Positions 10,387 to 21,729 are shown, counted from the first letter of the stretch. The stretch is DNA of 64,000 nt from Anomaloglossus baeobatrachus (GCF_048569485.1 NC_134354.1:88202142-88266141), one strand, 5' to 3'. Notes: generated by a model not told the origin, from the sequence alone. A program made the numbers and translations.

Positions 10387-11085
10387 CAATGCAGAAAAGG
10401 TGAATGGATGGACTCTACATGCCTGGTTCCCATCGTAAAGCATGGAGGAGGAGGTGTGATGGTTTGGGGGTGCTTTGCTGGTGACACTGTTGGGGATTTA
10501 TTCAAAATTGAAAGCATACTGAACCAGCATGGCTATCACAGCATCTTGCAGCGGCGTGCTATTCCATCCGGTTTGCGTTTAGTTGGACCATCATTTATTT
10601 TTCAACAGGACTATAACCCCAAACACACCTCCAGGCTGTGTAAGGGCTATTTGACTAAGAAGGACAGTGATGGGGTGCTACGCCAGATGACCTGGCCTCC
10701 ACATTCACCAGACCTGAACTCAATTGAGATGGTTTGGGTGAGCTGGACCGCAGAGTGAAGGCAAAAGGGCCAACAAGTGCTAAGTATCTCTGGGAACTCC
10801 TTCAAGACTATTGGAAGACCATTTCCAGTGACTACCTCTTGAAGCTCATCAAGAGAATGCCAACAGTGTGCAAAGCAGTAATCAAAGCAAAAGGTGGCTA
10901 CTTTGAAGAACCTAGAATACAAGACATATTATCAGTTGTTTCACACTTTTTTGTTAAGTATTTCATTCCACATGTGTTAATTCATATTTTTGATGCTTTC
11001 AATGTGAATCTACAATTTTCAGCGTTATGAAAATAAAGAAAACTCTTTGAATGAGGTGTATCCAAACGTTTGGTCTTTATGTTTT
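10387..11085 (+). pseudogene. Tc1-like transposon copy B, 5'-truncated transposase
   Basis: This half-copy runs opposite to copy A and almost touches it. It starts in the middle of the transposase (KGEWMDSTCLVP). It keeps VKHGGGGVMVWGCFAG, FQQDYNPKHTS and SPDLNSIEMVW, then shifts frame near 10737 and continues as GELDRRVKAKGPTS to KGGYFEEPRI, followed by the complete terminal repeat ending near 11080. The HTH and first catalytic Asp are absent. Adjacent, opposite half-copies suggest either two insertions into the same TA-rich tract or a rearranged pair. Confidence 0.8.
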
Positions 11086-11099
11086 GGGGTTTTTTTTTC

Positions 11100-11320
11100 A
11101 CACATTGCACTCGTCCGATTAATTCGCTCATGTGAGCGAGCCCTTAAGGGCAGAAGCACACATCCGTATAATTCAGATGAGGGTCGTAACGCAATGTTGA
11201 GACTGGCTGACCCAAGCAAGACAGCATGTATTTCTATATCGCTCTCACGCTCATGAGAGCTGATGGCCAGTCTCAGCGTTGTGTTGTGATCTTCGTATGG
11301 TCTTGTGACTCTTCCCTAGA
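11100..11320. repeat. Fragment with inverted repeat, unclassified
   Basis: ACGCAATGTTGAGACTGGC at about 11188-11206 is answered by GCCAGTCTCAGCGTTGTG at about 11266-11283 with mismatches. It could be a decayed MITE; its ends were not found. Confidence 0.35.
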
Positions 11321-11601
11321 GGTGATTTTAACAACTGAATCTGCTGTTTTTGTGATCACAAAGACTGTGTGGATTCTCTCAATAGACCTTTTGTTGCATC
11401 ATGTGCCAATTAATGAAAAGGTGCACACTTTATAATAAATCTGGTGCATTTAGAATGGTCTGACTTAATTGTTTGTAATCAAGCTATGGACACCTGCACA
11501 TTTGACCAATTTTGGATGCAACTTTTTATCTTGTGAAAATTTTGATAAAATAAGTCGTAAATCAAGAAATAAATCTGGACCATTACCTCTGCACTTAATT
11601 C

Positions 11602-13105
11602 CATAAGACCCGCAACACACATCCGTTTTTTTTGTACGTGTGCGGTACGTATTTGCACGTACCGGAGACACGTACACACGGAGACCCATGTTATTCAATG
11701 GTAGATGGCACACACACACGTAAAATCACACGGAACGTGTGTCCGTGTGATAAGTACGTGTGTGCGCTTTTCTGCACGGACGACATGTCCGTTTTTGGCC
11801 GGCAGCACGTAGGCATGGACCCGCTAAAGTCTATGGGTGGGAATAGCGCGATCAGCTGTATTCAGCGTTGGCCGCGAGTAACCTCAGTGAAAGCTCAGCT
11901 GATCACGCTATTCCCTTTATTAGCTGCGTGGAGCTGACAGGAGCGGCGGTGTCTTCTGCAGCTCCGGTCACCTTCATGCAGCAGAGCTAGAAGCGACGCT
12001 GGACCATCCTGGATAACGCCGGACATGGAGGGCTTTTTCGGGCTTATAAAATTGGTGAACAAGGCAATTTGTTAGTGTTTTTTTTTCTAATAAAGGATTG
12101 TTCGGGTGTGTGTGTTTATTTACTGTAATTTACAGATTAATCATGGAAGGTATCTCGGGGAGATGCCTGGCATGATTAATCTAGTACTTATTGGCAGCTA
12201 TGGGCTGCCAAAAACTCCTTATTACCCCGAATGCCAATGCACCAGGGCAAATCGGGAAGAGCCGGGTACAGTCCCAGAACTGTCGCATATAATGTATGCG
12301 GCAATTCTGGGCGGCTGCTGACTGATATTGTTAGGCTGGGGGGCTCCCCATAACGTGGGGCTCCCCATCCTGAGAATACCAGCCTTCAGCCGTATGGCTT
12401 TATCTGGCTGGTATTAAAATTGGGGGGGACCGCACGTTTTTTTTAATTATTTATTTATTTATTTTACTGCACAGTATAGACACGCCCACCGGCTGCTGTG
12501 ATTGGGTGCAGTGAGACACCTGTCACTCAGCGTGGGGGGCGTGTCTGACTGCAACCAATCACAGGCATCTGTGGGTGGGGAAAGCAGGGAATACGAGATT
12601 GATTAATGAGCGGCCAGCATATTCAAAGTAATTGTTGCCGCGTATTCTCTGCACAGCTGTTCCTCGCCATGCTGGTGATCGGGGAGCGGTAAGTATGAGA
12701 GAGGGCTGCTCACTTCAGTCACTCGGGGGATTAGCGGTCACTGGTGAATCCTTCACAGGTGACCGCTAATCAGTACGCGGCACACAGACAGAGCCGCGGC
12801 ATGACAATGAAGTCGGGTGAAGTTCACCCGAGTTCATTCTCATCGCGCAACTCTGTCTGCTGTCAGCCGACATGTATCAACGACATTGTGCAATACACAA
12901 ACGGACATTCCACACGGACATTCCACGTACACATACACGGGCATTTTACACACAAACACGGACATTTTACACGTACACACGGCTCGCATACGCCATCACA
13001 TGGATGCCATACGTACCGGAGAAACGCCCAAAAAAAACGGAACACAGACCCGAAAAACGGACCGTGTCACACGGACGTTTTTTATGCGGAAGTGTGTTTT
13101 AGGCC
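11602..13105. mobile_element. GC-rich modular repeat element (copy 1)
   Basis: The ends are decayed inverted repeats rich in CACACATCCGTTTTTT and ACGTACCGGAGA, with ACGGACG near the right end. Inside, in order: a GTGTGTGTTTATTTACTGT block, a CATGATTAAT block, a (TATTTA)n spacer, then two mutually inverted CAACCAATCACAG-type blocks with CCGCCCACCGG nearby. The same modules, sometimes in reverse order, recur at 36598-39392, 46237-47611 and 48770-49250. No protein is encoded. Which transposase moved it is unknown. Confidence 0.55.
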
Positions 13106-14105
13106 TAAGGAGAAGTAGTTTCCTAAAGGTGGCCACTGTGATGCTGTGATCAATAAATGATGAACAGGGGGACTACATTAGACTCAAACCTGCTGTAACA
13201 TCTGCAGCCATTACATTTATTTTGCTGCAATGCAAATGTTAAAATCCGCTGCAATTATCTAAAATAACAGGTGCAGTTTGTTTTACATCCCAATTACTAG
13301 TATAATGTCTAGCAATGACTTCTCCATTTCTGAACATGGACTTGAGTCGAATTATCCATTGGAGGACGTTTATTATTGCTGCTACTTGGTGCCAATTACT
13401 ATACAGTATGTCTATAGTTACAGTCAGAGGAATAATATACAGAGCTGTACATTATTCTGAAGTTAAAATGATACATTTCGTAGTAAATTCATCTGTAGAT
13501 TGATTGCCTATGTATGATTCATCGACACTGGGGTCAACAATCACTGGGTGGTCTTCACTATATCTCAATAAACCTCCTATTGATTAAACAAACAGTAAAG
13601 TGCAGCACGTCATTCGGGCACACTCAGTCATGTTTTACGGCCTTTCATTTATTGCTGATCACGTCTACTTCCCTTGATTTTTTACAAGTAATGTGGTCAT
13701 GATGGGAAATTCTTTAGGTTTTTGCCTGTAGATGCCTGTCATAGCAAAGGGATTCTTTTCTGACAGCTTCTTCACCAAATCATTAAGTTTATATCTGTGG
13801 TTACTTGGCTTCTCCACCATCACTCTCTCTCACGGTGGTTATTTTCGAAGTGCACCAAGCTTTGCTTTATTTTTACAGACTTTCACTATTCCACAATTCA
13901 AAACTTGGGAATTCTCCAGATTTCAGAGCTAACCACCAAAATCTCAACACTAAAAGAAGCTGTAGTCCTAAATAACTATACAGCATAACACCAAGCATCT
14001 GTCATGATCTCGGCCAAGGTTGTCAGTTTTTTCCAGACTATTGCAGGTCTTGACCTCCTACATGTCTCCAGACTTGGACATCATCTTTAAAATGATGCTT
14101 ACATT
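13106..14105. other. Intergenic sequence, nothing recognised
   Basis: AT-rich with several short open frames, none with a recognisable domain. Confidence 0.3.
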
Positions 14106-14107
14106 TT

Positions 14108-14345
14108 ATTTAAAGGGGTTATACAAACATAGAATATCTATGCTGTCCTCTTGTCCAAGATCTATGTCTGCTAACTCAGCCCCATTACTTAAAGAGATTC
14201 GGTCAGTACAAAATTACTATTCAAATCAAGCAGAGGTGTTCAACGCATTCATGGTGAGATCAAACAGTTCAGTGCACCTTCCCACCAACTTATTTTTCCA
14301 TCTATCACCACCTCCTCTTCCTTGATTGACAGCTATGGCATTCAA
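14108..14345. mobile_element. T2/Kolobok-like MITE fragments, family B
   Basis: Contains TTTAAAGGGGTTATAC (14109) and then TTAAAGAGATTCGGTCAGTA (about 14189), which aligns with the terminus of the element beginning at 14516. The piece continues through CAGTGCACCTTCCCACC and TTGATTGACAGCT, the same order as in the 14516 and 16500 arms. Confidence 0.5.
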
Positions 14346-14755
14346 CAGAATTTGTTTAAAAAAAAACAAAACAAACTAATGAAAATTGGCTTGACAAAAA
14401 TGATGTTACCCCTAGAAATTATTGAAAATAATGTTACCATGGGGACATGTGAAACTAAGATGTGTCCTAGAATTAGCATCACAAGTTTCTACAAACTTGT
14501 AATCAGTCTCTCTATCTATTTAAAGGGAACTCTGTCAGCACAAAATGACTGTCCAAACCAAGTAAAGGTGTTTTGTGCACCATGACAGGGCCAAACATTT
14601 AAGTATTCCTTGACACCTTCAGAGCTGTCAATCAAAGAAGAGCATGGGTGAAGATAGAGAGAAAACAGTCATGTAGGAAGGTGCAAGGAATTGTTTTGCC
14701 AGGCCATGGTGCACAAAGTGTGTGTACTATTCATTCTGACTGACATAAACCTGTA

Positions 14756-16371
14756 AAGTGTGAAAAGTAGTCACTGTGCTATTTAGGATCACGGTGGACC
14801 AAAGAAAGCTAAGGAGAGAGTTGTCTCAGGAGATTAGTAAAAAACAATTTACAAACATATTAAAAGTACTATTCCTGTTATTACAGTTGCGCATATTATT
14901 AAGAGGTTTAAGGTCTATGGGACTGTAGCCAATCTCCCTGGATGTGAAAAGTTGATGACAAATTGAAGAGATGGATAATACAAATGGTAACCAAGCCCAG
15001 AACCACTTCCAAAGAGATTAGAGGTGAACGCCTAGGTTAATGTACATCAGTGTATGATCGCACCATTCGTCCCTGTTTTGGCCAACGTGGACTTCATGGA
15101 AGCCAACCACGGAGGAAACCACTGTTGAAAGCAAATCATAAAAAAGAAGACTGAAATTTGCCAAAATAACAGGGACAGATGGCAAAATTGGAGTGTTTTT
15201 TTTGGCAAATCACATCAGATCTATGTTCACAGATGCAAAGATGTAACATACAAGAAACGAACATTGTACCTACTATGAAAAATTAGAGAAGGCTCAGTTA
15301 TGTTTTGTGGCTGCTTTGCTGAATCTGGCATGTGATGTCTTGAATCTGTGCAGGGTAAAATGAAATCTCAAGACTAAAGGGTGCTTTACACGCTGCGACA
15401 TTGCTAACGATATATCGTCGGGGTCACGGTGTTTGTAACGCACATCCGGCATCATTAGCAACATCGCAGCGTGTGACAGCTAGGAGCGACGATCAATGAT
15501 CGAAAAAACTGCAAAAATTGTTGATTGTTGACACGTCGCTCCAAATCATAATGACGTTGGTGTATCATTCTGTAGGGTGTTCGTCGTTCCTGCGGCACCA
15601 CACATCGCTATGTGTGACACCGCAGGAACGACGAACATCATCCTACCTGCATCCATCGGAAAGGAGGAAGGAAGGAGGTGGGCGGCATGTTCCAGCCGCT
15701 CATCTCCTCCCCTCCTTTTCTATTGGGTGGCCGTTTTGTGACGTCGCTGTGACGCCGAAAGCACCTTCCCCTTGAAGGAGGGATTGTTCGGCAGCAACAG
15801 CGACATCACTGAACAGGTATGTGCGATCACCACATGTCGCACGAACGACGGGGGCGGGTGCTATCGCTCGCAACATCGCTAGAAATCGCTAGCGATGTCG
15901 CAGCGTGTAAAGCAACAAGTGATTCTAGAGAGAAATGTGCTGCCCAGTGTCAGAAAGTTTGGTCTGACCCCCAGGCCATGAGTAATTACCCTTCAAAGCA
16001 TTGAACTATTTTGATGTGGCTTCTGTAAGCCCAGAACTAGATCTTATTGAACATTTGTGGATGGAGCTGAAACATGTAGTCTGGTGAAGGTGCCTTCACA
16101 CGAGACACCAAGGAGCAGTTTTTGCATGAGGAGTGGGCCTAAATACCTGTGGACATGTGAAGAAGTCTCACTGGAAGTTACAGAAATTGTTTGCAGTGAT
16201 TGCCTCAATCGGTTGTGCTACAAAATATTAATTTATGGGTTCCATCATTTTTGTCCAGGCCATTTTTATTATTTTTTTTTTTTTTGTAATATTTCTGATG
16301 AAACATAATTCAAATGCAATGTCTGGTTTTCATTAGTTGATGTTCAGTAAATTTCAGTGACTATTGTTGGT
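14756..16371 (+). pseudogene. Degenerate Tc1-like transposon (copy F)
   Basis: Nucleotide blocks keep Tc1-like order: a CAAAGAAAGCTAAGGAGAGA start region, TTCATGGAAGCCAACCACGG (HGRQPRRK-like), TTATGTTTTGTGGCTGCTTT (VMFCGCF, the WGCF motif region), then after an inserted MITE TGTGCTGCCCAGTGTCAGAA and TTATTGAACATTTGTGGATG (IEHLW, third catalytic motif). Many stops and frame changes make it long dead. The terminal repeats are weak. The insertion at 15376-15921 separates the second and third catalytic regions. Confidence 0.65.
15376..15921. mobile_element. MITE with GCTTTACACGCTGCGACAT ends
   Basis: The left end GGGTGCTTTACACGCTGCGA is answered by GTCGCAGCGTGTAAAGC at about 15897-15914. The interior is a set of TCGTCGTTCCTG/CAGGAACGACGA inverted blocks and CpG-rich runs, with no protein. 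A second member with the same internal order is at 62710-63266. It is inserted in the Tc1 copy F. Confidence 0.65.
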
Positions 16372-16522
16372 TTTTCTTCCACAAGGGAACGAACAATTTT
16401 ACCCAATTGTGTAGATGGAAACAAGTAGAAGGGAAGGTGCACCAAACTGTTTGTCCACACCAATGGTGCACCAAGCACCTTTGCTTCTTTAGAACAGTAA
16501 TTTTCTGCTGACAGACTCCCCT

Positions 16523-16815
16523 TTAAAGGGGTGGCTACTTTCTGGGCAAATTTATAAAATACCCTAAATTGTTTTATCCTGACATAAGCAATCATATATA
16601 CCAGCATGGCTTATGCCCTCAGATCAGGAGTACATCCAAAGGACGCAAGATGGTGGGAGTTTTGTGAATAACTCACATTTCACATGTGCAGGTGCTTAAA
16701 GAGTTCAGAGCATGTGCAAAAGCAGAAGATTCTACTGCCTTTATCAGCATATGCATCATATACACAATTAGAAATTTTAGAAATTTTGGCAGAAAGTGGC
16801 CAATCCTTTAAATGA
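16523..16815. mobile_element. T2/Kolobok-like MITE
   Basis: Starts TTTAAAGGGGTGGCTACTTT and ends with the inverse GAAAGTGGCCAATCCTTTAAAT, giving TTAAAGGRR-type ends. It shares its first bases with the end of the preceding family B element. The interior is short and non-coding. Confidence 0.65.
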
Positions 16816-16924
16816 AGTGTGTCTGATGTTGCATTATATAACATTATATAAACTTTTATTTAGGTGACGGTTACGAACACAGATATTATGGACCCACTAA
16901 TAACTGATCTGACACTCAGGACAC

Positions 16925-17046
16925 AATGAAAACAAGCCAGCGTTTATTGATTATGCATAGGGTGAGTCCAAGGATACACAAAACTAACTAGCAATAAAAA
17001 ACAAATAAATGGGATAAAAGGCTCAGAAATAGTTTGTAGGAAGGAG
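16925..17046 (-). other. CMSS1: CMSS1 3' UTR with poly(A) signal
   Basis: Transcribed on the minus strand directly after the CMSS1 stop codon. A canonical AATAAA lies at 16948-16943, about 100 bases after the stop, so the cleavage site is expected 10-30 bases further, near 16925. A short 3' UTR with an intact signal supports this being the true last exon. Confidence 0.7.
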
Positions 17047-17130
17047 TTAAAATAAAGCAATCTTCACAGATCCGTTTCTGCATGCAGCTATCAGACCTGA
17101 CTCCAAGAGTTCAACCATCGACTTCTTTAC
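17047..17130 (-). CDS. CMSS1: CMSS1 last coding exon
   Basis: CMSS1 is the vertebrate homologue of yeast Cms1, a nuclear protein linked to the small-subunit processome that has a degenerate DEAD-box-helicase-like fold. This exon starts after a TTGCAG acceptor in phase 0. It encodes 27 residues, VKKSMVELLESGLIAAC to VKIALF, and a TAA stop (17049-17047). The human C-terminus as I recall it is [27 protein letters not shown], which aligns without gaps. The exon joins the one at 23128-23040 (phase 0), across a 5.9-kb intron that holds the RTE LINE and the large palindrome. Confidence 0.88.
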   Translation of the reverse strand, partial: VKKSMVELLESGLIAACRNGSVKIALF

Positions 17131-17591
17131 CTGCAAGAGTGAAGCACTAGATATAGTATCCATGTACAAAACCTCCAGTTCATACAGATCATAAAGACAA
17201 TAGCACTGTCAGTACTCATTGGATTGTGTGTAGGGGCATGCTTGTATAACAAGGGAATGGTAAAGCCAAGTTGGTTATATACTGTATATTCTGCAATAGA
17301 CATGACAAGAATTCTGGGACCCCATCAACCATAAGGCGTATGTCATTTTAATAACTCAACAACTTACAAGATGTAAATATCCCTTTACCTGCTATTTATG
17401 AAGTTCTAGAATATGGAACCTCACATTCTAAGGTTTCATTCAGACATACATGTAGTATGCACATGTTGTACCCATTAGTTTCATGGATAACACACGTACC
17501 CATTATAATTTATGGTACTATTCATATGTCCATGTTTTTTCAGGGACCATGTGTCCTTGCAAGCCACATGGAGCCACGTCTGTTAGTTTAA

Positions 17592-18330
17592 AGCTGGTGT
17601 CACACTAAGCGACAGCGACAACGACGTTGCTGTTACGTCACCATTTTCGGTGACGTAACAGCGACCTTGTAAGTCGCTGTTATGATCGCTGCTTAGCTGT
17701 CAAACACAGCAGAAGCAGCGATCATAACGTCGCTGTGCTACATGTGCAGAGAGCAGGGAGCCGCGCTTAGCGCTGGCTCCTTGCTCTCCTAGGTACAGTA
17801 CACAACGGGTTAATTAACCCGATGTGTGCTGCAGCTACATGTCACAGTGCAGAGAGCAGGGAGCCGCGCGCACTGCTTAGCGCTGGCTCCTTGCTACAGT
17901 ATACATCGGGTTAATTACCCGATGCATACTGCAGCCACATGTCACAGTGCAGGAGCCGGCACTGGCAGCAAGAGCGGCGGAGGCTGGTAACCAGCGTAAA
18001 CATCGGGTAACCAGGGAAAGGTCTTCCCTTGGTTACCCGATGTTTACGCTGGTTACAGCTTACCGCAGCTGCCAGTGCCGGCTCCTGATCGCTTCATTTC
18101 GTCGCTCTCTCGCTGTCACACACAGCGATGTGTGTGTCACAGCGGGAGAGTGACGACCAAAAAATGAAGCTGGACATTCAGCAACGACCGGCGACCTCAC
18201 AGCAGGGGCCAGGTCGTTGCTGGATGTCACACACAGCGACAGCGACGGGACGTCGCTGCAACGTCACAGAAAATGGTGACGTAGCAGCGACGTCGTTGTC
18301 GTCGTCGTTATGTGTGACACCAGCTTTAGG
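17592..18330. mobile_element. MITE with AGCTGGTGTCACAC ends
   Basis: Left AAAGCTGGTGTCACAC and right GTGTGACACCAGCTTT are perfect inverses. Subterminal GACGTAACAGCGAC-type blocks are also inverted. The interior contains a local duplication: GTGCAGAGAGCAGGGAGCCG followed by CTTAGCGCTGGCTCCTTGCT occurs at about 17745-17790 and again at about 17849-17895. It also has paired TTAACCCGATG and GGTAACCA blocks. No coding capacity. Confidence 0.75.
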
Positions 18331-18639
18331 AAGCACAGATGGTAAAAACAGACACACAGACCTCACACTGATACGAAACACTGATAGACACAGGTACAAT
18401 TTTTTCACATACATGTTTACATGCAGACATGTCAATAAGGCCTAAGACATGATTGCAGACTGAAACCTTTATATGAAGCTGGCAATAGGCTATTAATGGG
18501 CGGTGTACTATAGAAATTTGTATGCTACTATCTGATCAGACCATCCATATATAAAGTGTCTGTGCTGTACTGATACCTATGTAATACAAAGCAGAACCCT
18601 TCTAGATATCTTATTATTTAATGGCCTTCAGATCTATCT

Positions 18640-20283
18640 TGAGTCATGATTACTTGATGGATGAGCGCTCTGTATGAAGATCAATTTTGTGCAGCCTAGA
18701 TAGGTCCACCTGTGTCTTCTCCACTGTTTTTTTGATAGCATCAAGCCATTGGGTTACTCGTTTTCCTCTTCATCTTGTTCCTTCTATTCTTCCAACCATG
18801 ATGTCCTTTTCCAGTGATTGCTCATTTGATGTGTCCAAAGTAGGCAAGTTGTAGCTTGGTGATCCTTGATTCGAAAGACATGTCAGGCTTGATTTGTTCC
18901 AAAATTGATAAGTTTGTTCTTCTTGCCATCCATGGTACGATAAACATCCTTCTACAGCACCACATTTGAAAAGGTGTTGATTCTTCGTCTGTATTGTACC
19001 TTTATCGTCCAGGTTTCACATCCATATATTACCACATAAAAGATTAAACTATGTATGAGCCATGCATTTGTCTTCTTTGTCTGGAGTATCAGTCCCATGT
19101 TTGAGCTTTCCATCTTTGTGAAGAAGACTGAAGAGACAAAAGGCGCTAAAAGGGGACTAACAATATAAAAATGTTTGTGGAAAAAATCAGTTGTGCTCAC
19201 CTGATGCAGTTGTGAAAATAGTCACAACTGCTATTTGAAGTGTGTAGGCTACGACTGCAGCAGGCACCATGAGGAGTTGGCATCAAAAGATAAAATAGAA
19301 GTGGACTCCCGCACTGTTGTAAGAAGATGGTCAGCAATGTGTGATTTATCTGAGGAAGGAGATGTGATCTCTGAAACGCGTAATAAAATCATGATTTAAC
19401 CATTATTGCTGACAATCTCCTTACGACATTGCGGGATTCCACTTCTATTTTATCTTTTGCGCTTTCCATCTTGACACTCCATAATAAGTCCTTCATTCCA
19501 TCTAATCTTGTTGCTATTAATGTTATGTTGTCTGTGTGTTTAAGATTGTTGATGATTCGTCCAGCAATTTTGATTCCTTCTTCTTTTTAGACAAGTGCAG
19601 CCTTCCTTAAAATAGCTTCTGCCAATAAACTGACGAGAAATAGTGACACGATGCAGCCTTGTCTGATGCGTTTTTTTTAACTTTGAAACATACCATGTTG
19701 CGGTGTTCCATTCAGATGGATGTTTCTTGGTCGATGTAGAGGTTCCTGATGAGGCTTAGCAGATGGTTTTGCACACCCTTATCCTTATTGGTATTCCAAT
19801 GTTTCTGGTGATCAACACTGTCAAATGCTTTGCTATAATCAATGAAGAAAAAATATAGCTCATTGTTATATTATTTGACCTTTTCCATTATCTATCTAAT
19901 GTTAGCAATTACATCTCTTGTTACTTTGCCTTTCCTGAATCTGCTTGTTCCTCTGGCAGCTTTGCCAAAGTAAGACTGAAGCCGTCTTTATACGATATTC
20001 AGTAGTATTTTGATGGCGTGAGGTATGAGCGCAACAGTCTGATAGTTTCATAGTTGGTAGCATCTCCCTTGTTTGGAATAGGAATAAACACTGATCATGT
20101 CCAATCCTTGAGCCATTTACCAGTTGTCCATATCTGTTGACGTAGGCATGTGATGACATCAACATCTGCTTCAGAAGACCATATTAACTTTATTGGAATA
20201 TTGTCACATCCAGGTACTTTGTTTTTTGACAGAATCTTTTTCTCAATAACGACATTTTCGGTTCGCTACCATTTTCAGTCTCT
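18640..20283 (-). pseudogene. RTE-type LINE, 3' part of the reverse transcriptase
   Basis: Read on the minus strand, broken frames give LSKNKVPGCDNIPIKLI, then WLKDWT.SVFIPIPNKGD (reverse-transcriptase palm region) and, nearer the 3' end, YGCETWTIKVQYRRRI followed by a downstream stretch resembling the RTE/BovB C-terminus (SLEKDIMVGRIEGTR, WLDAIKKT). Stops and shifts are frequent. The 5' continuation is at 21730-22080, across the palindrome. A 344-bp insertion sits at 19117-19460. RTE is the best match from motif order; a related clade is not excluded. Confidence 0.7.
19117..19460 (+). mobile_element. Retroposed 344-bp element with hammerhead-like motif
   Basis: It is inserted in the LINE and flanked by a perfect 12-bp target duplication, GCTTTCCATCTT (19105-19116 and 19461-19472), a length typical of LINE-driven retroposition. 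Inside, about 55 bp starting AAAAGATAAAATAGAAGTGG (about 19285) are repeated inverted at the right end. Between these arms lies a hammerhead-like motif: helix I GATTTAT/ATAAAATC, core CTGAGGA (one mismatch), GGAGAT-GTG-ATCTCT, GAAAC, self-complementary ACGCGT, then A. No protein is encoded. Confidence 0.65.
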
Positions 20284-21729
20284 AAAATATAAAGGACTTG
20301 AGTCGGTATCAAATTATGCATATTTATTTTTTATTCATCAATGATATATACAAAATATTTTTTATATTCTTTTTCCAAAGAAAAATATCATAAAATATTG
20401 TGCTCAATATTATAGTAAATCAATCCCAGTAAAAAACAGTAAACACAGAACAAGGCTAGTCCATGGGGTCCATTATGAAAACTGTTCAAACCATCAATGC
20501 ACATAAGTGAACACACGGGATACTGATCATAGAGCTCCCAGCGCTTCCCGGATCAAACAGTGGTGGCGATGAAGGCAATACCGTAAATTAAATCTCCATC
20601 AAATATTTTTTATATAAATTCATCTAATTACTCACATCACTGGTATTAAAACATTCACAGCACCAATGGATCAACAGGAATATTCAGATTTTTGGCTCTA
20701 ATCCCCTGCTGTTCATATTAATTCTGAACAATGGCTTGTGTGCTAAGCACACATCACCTCAAGTCCCAGGTGTAACAGGGAATGGAATCAAGGATTTCCC
20801 CCTTGTTTCCGAAGTGTAATGTGTACACCACACACAGCCAGAGTCAGGTCACTAAATAGGTGGATAGACAATAGCGCTCATATGCAAAAACAGATTACAC
20901 AGTTTAAATAATTAAATTCAAAGAAATAGTTAATTACCCATAGTGGGGATGGACCACCCGGACAGCTCCCCGACACGTGTTTCGCAGACCGCTTTCTCAA
21001 GGGGTCGCCCCCTTGAGAAAGCGGTCTGCGAAACACGTGTCGGGGAGCTGTCCGGGTGGTCCATCCCCACTATGGGTAATTAACTATTTCTTTGAATTTA
21101 ATTATTTAAACTGTGTAATCTGTTTTTGCATATGAGCGCTATTGTCTATCCACCTATTTAGTGACCTGACTCTGGCTGTGTGTGGTGTACACATTACACT
21201 TCGGAAACAAGGGGGAAATCCTTGATTCCATTCCCTGTTACACCTGGGACTTGAGGTGATGTGTGCTTAGCACACAAGCCATTGTTCAGAATTAATATGA
21301 ACAGCAGGGGATTAGAGCCAAAAATCTGAATATTCCTGTTGATCCATTGGTGCTGTGAATGTTTTAATACCAGTGATGTGAGTAATTAGATGAATTTATA
21401 TAAAAAATATTTGATGGAGATTTAATTTACGGTATTGCCTTCATCGCCACCACTGTTTGATCCGGGAAGCGCTGGGAGCTCTATGATCAGTATCCCGTGT
21501 GTTCACTTATGTGCATTGATGGTTTGAACAGTTTTCATAATGGACCCCATGGACTAGCCTTGTTCTGTGTTTACTGTTTTTTACTGGGATTGATTTACTA
21601 TAATATTGAGCACAATATTTTATGATATTTTTCTTTGGAAAAAGAATATAAAAAATATTTTGTATATATCATTGATGAATAAAAAATAAATATGCATAAT
21701 TTGATACCGACTCAAGTCCTTTATATTTT
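20284..21729. repeat. Near-perfect 1,446-bp palindrome
   Basis: Arms 20284-21006 and 21007-21729 are complementary along their whole 723 bp with one mismatch noticed (21005 against 21008) and no spacer. The outer ends read AAAATATAAAGGACTTGAG. The centre is CTCAAGGGGTC/GCCCCCTTGAG followed by AAGCGGTCTGCGAAACACGTGTC, which resembles a hammerhead with helix I GCCCC/GGGGAGC but a poor core (CTTGAGA). It interrupts the RTE LINE. It may be a young inverted dimer of an unnamed element, or an assembly fold-over artefact. Confidence 0.9.

Larger units (their letters stand above)
14516..16524. mobile_element. Palindromic T2/Kolobok-like MITE, family B, split by a Tc1
   Basis: The left arm begins TTTAAAGGGAACTCTGTCAG (14518). 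The right arm ends with its inverse, CTGACAGACTCCCCTTTAAA (16507-16526). Both arms continue through AAATKACTGT and AAAGGTG to GTGCACCA. A degenerate Tc1-like element (about 14756-16371) lies between them, so the MITE appears to be the older host of that insertion. Confidence 0.55.
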
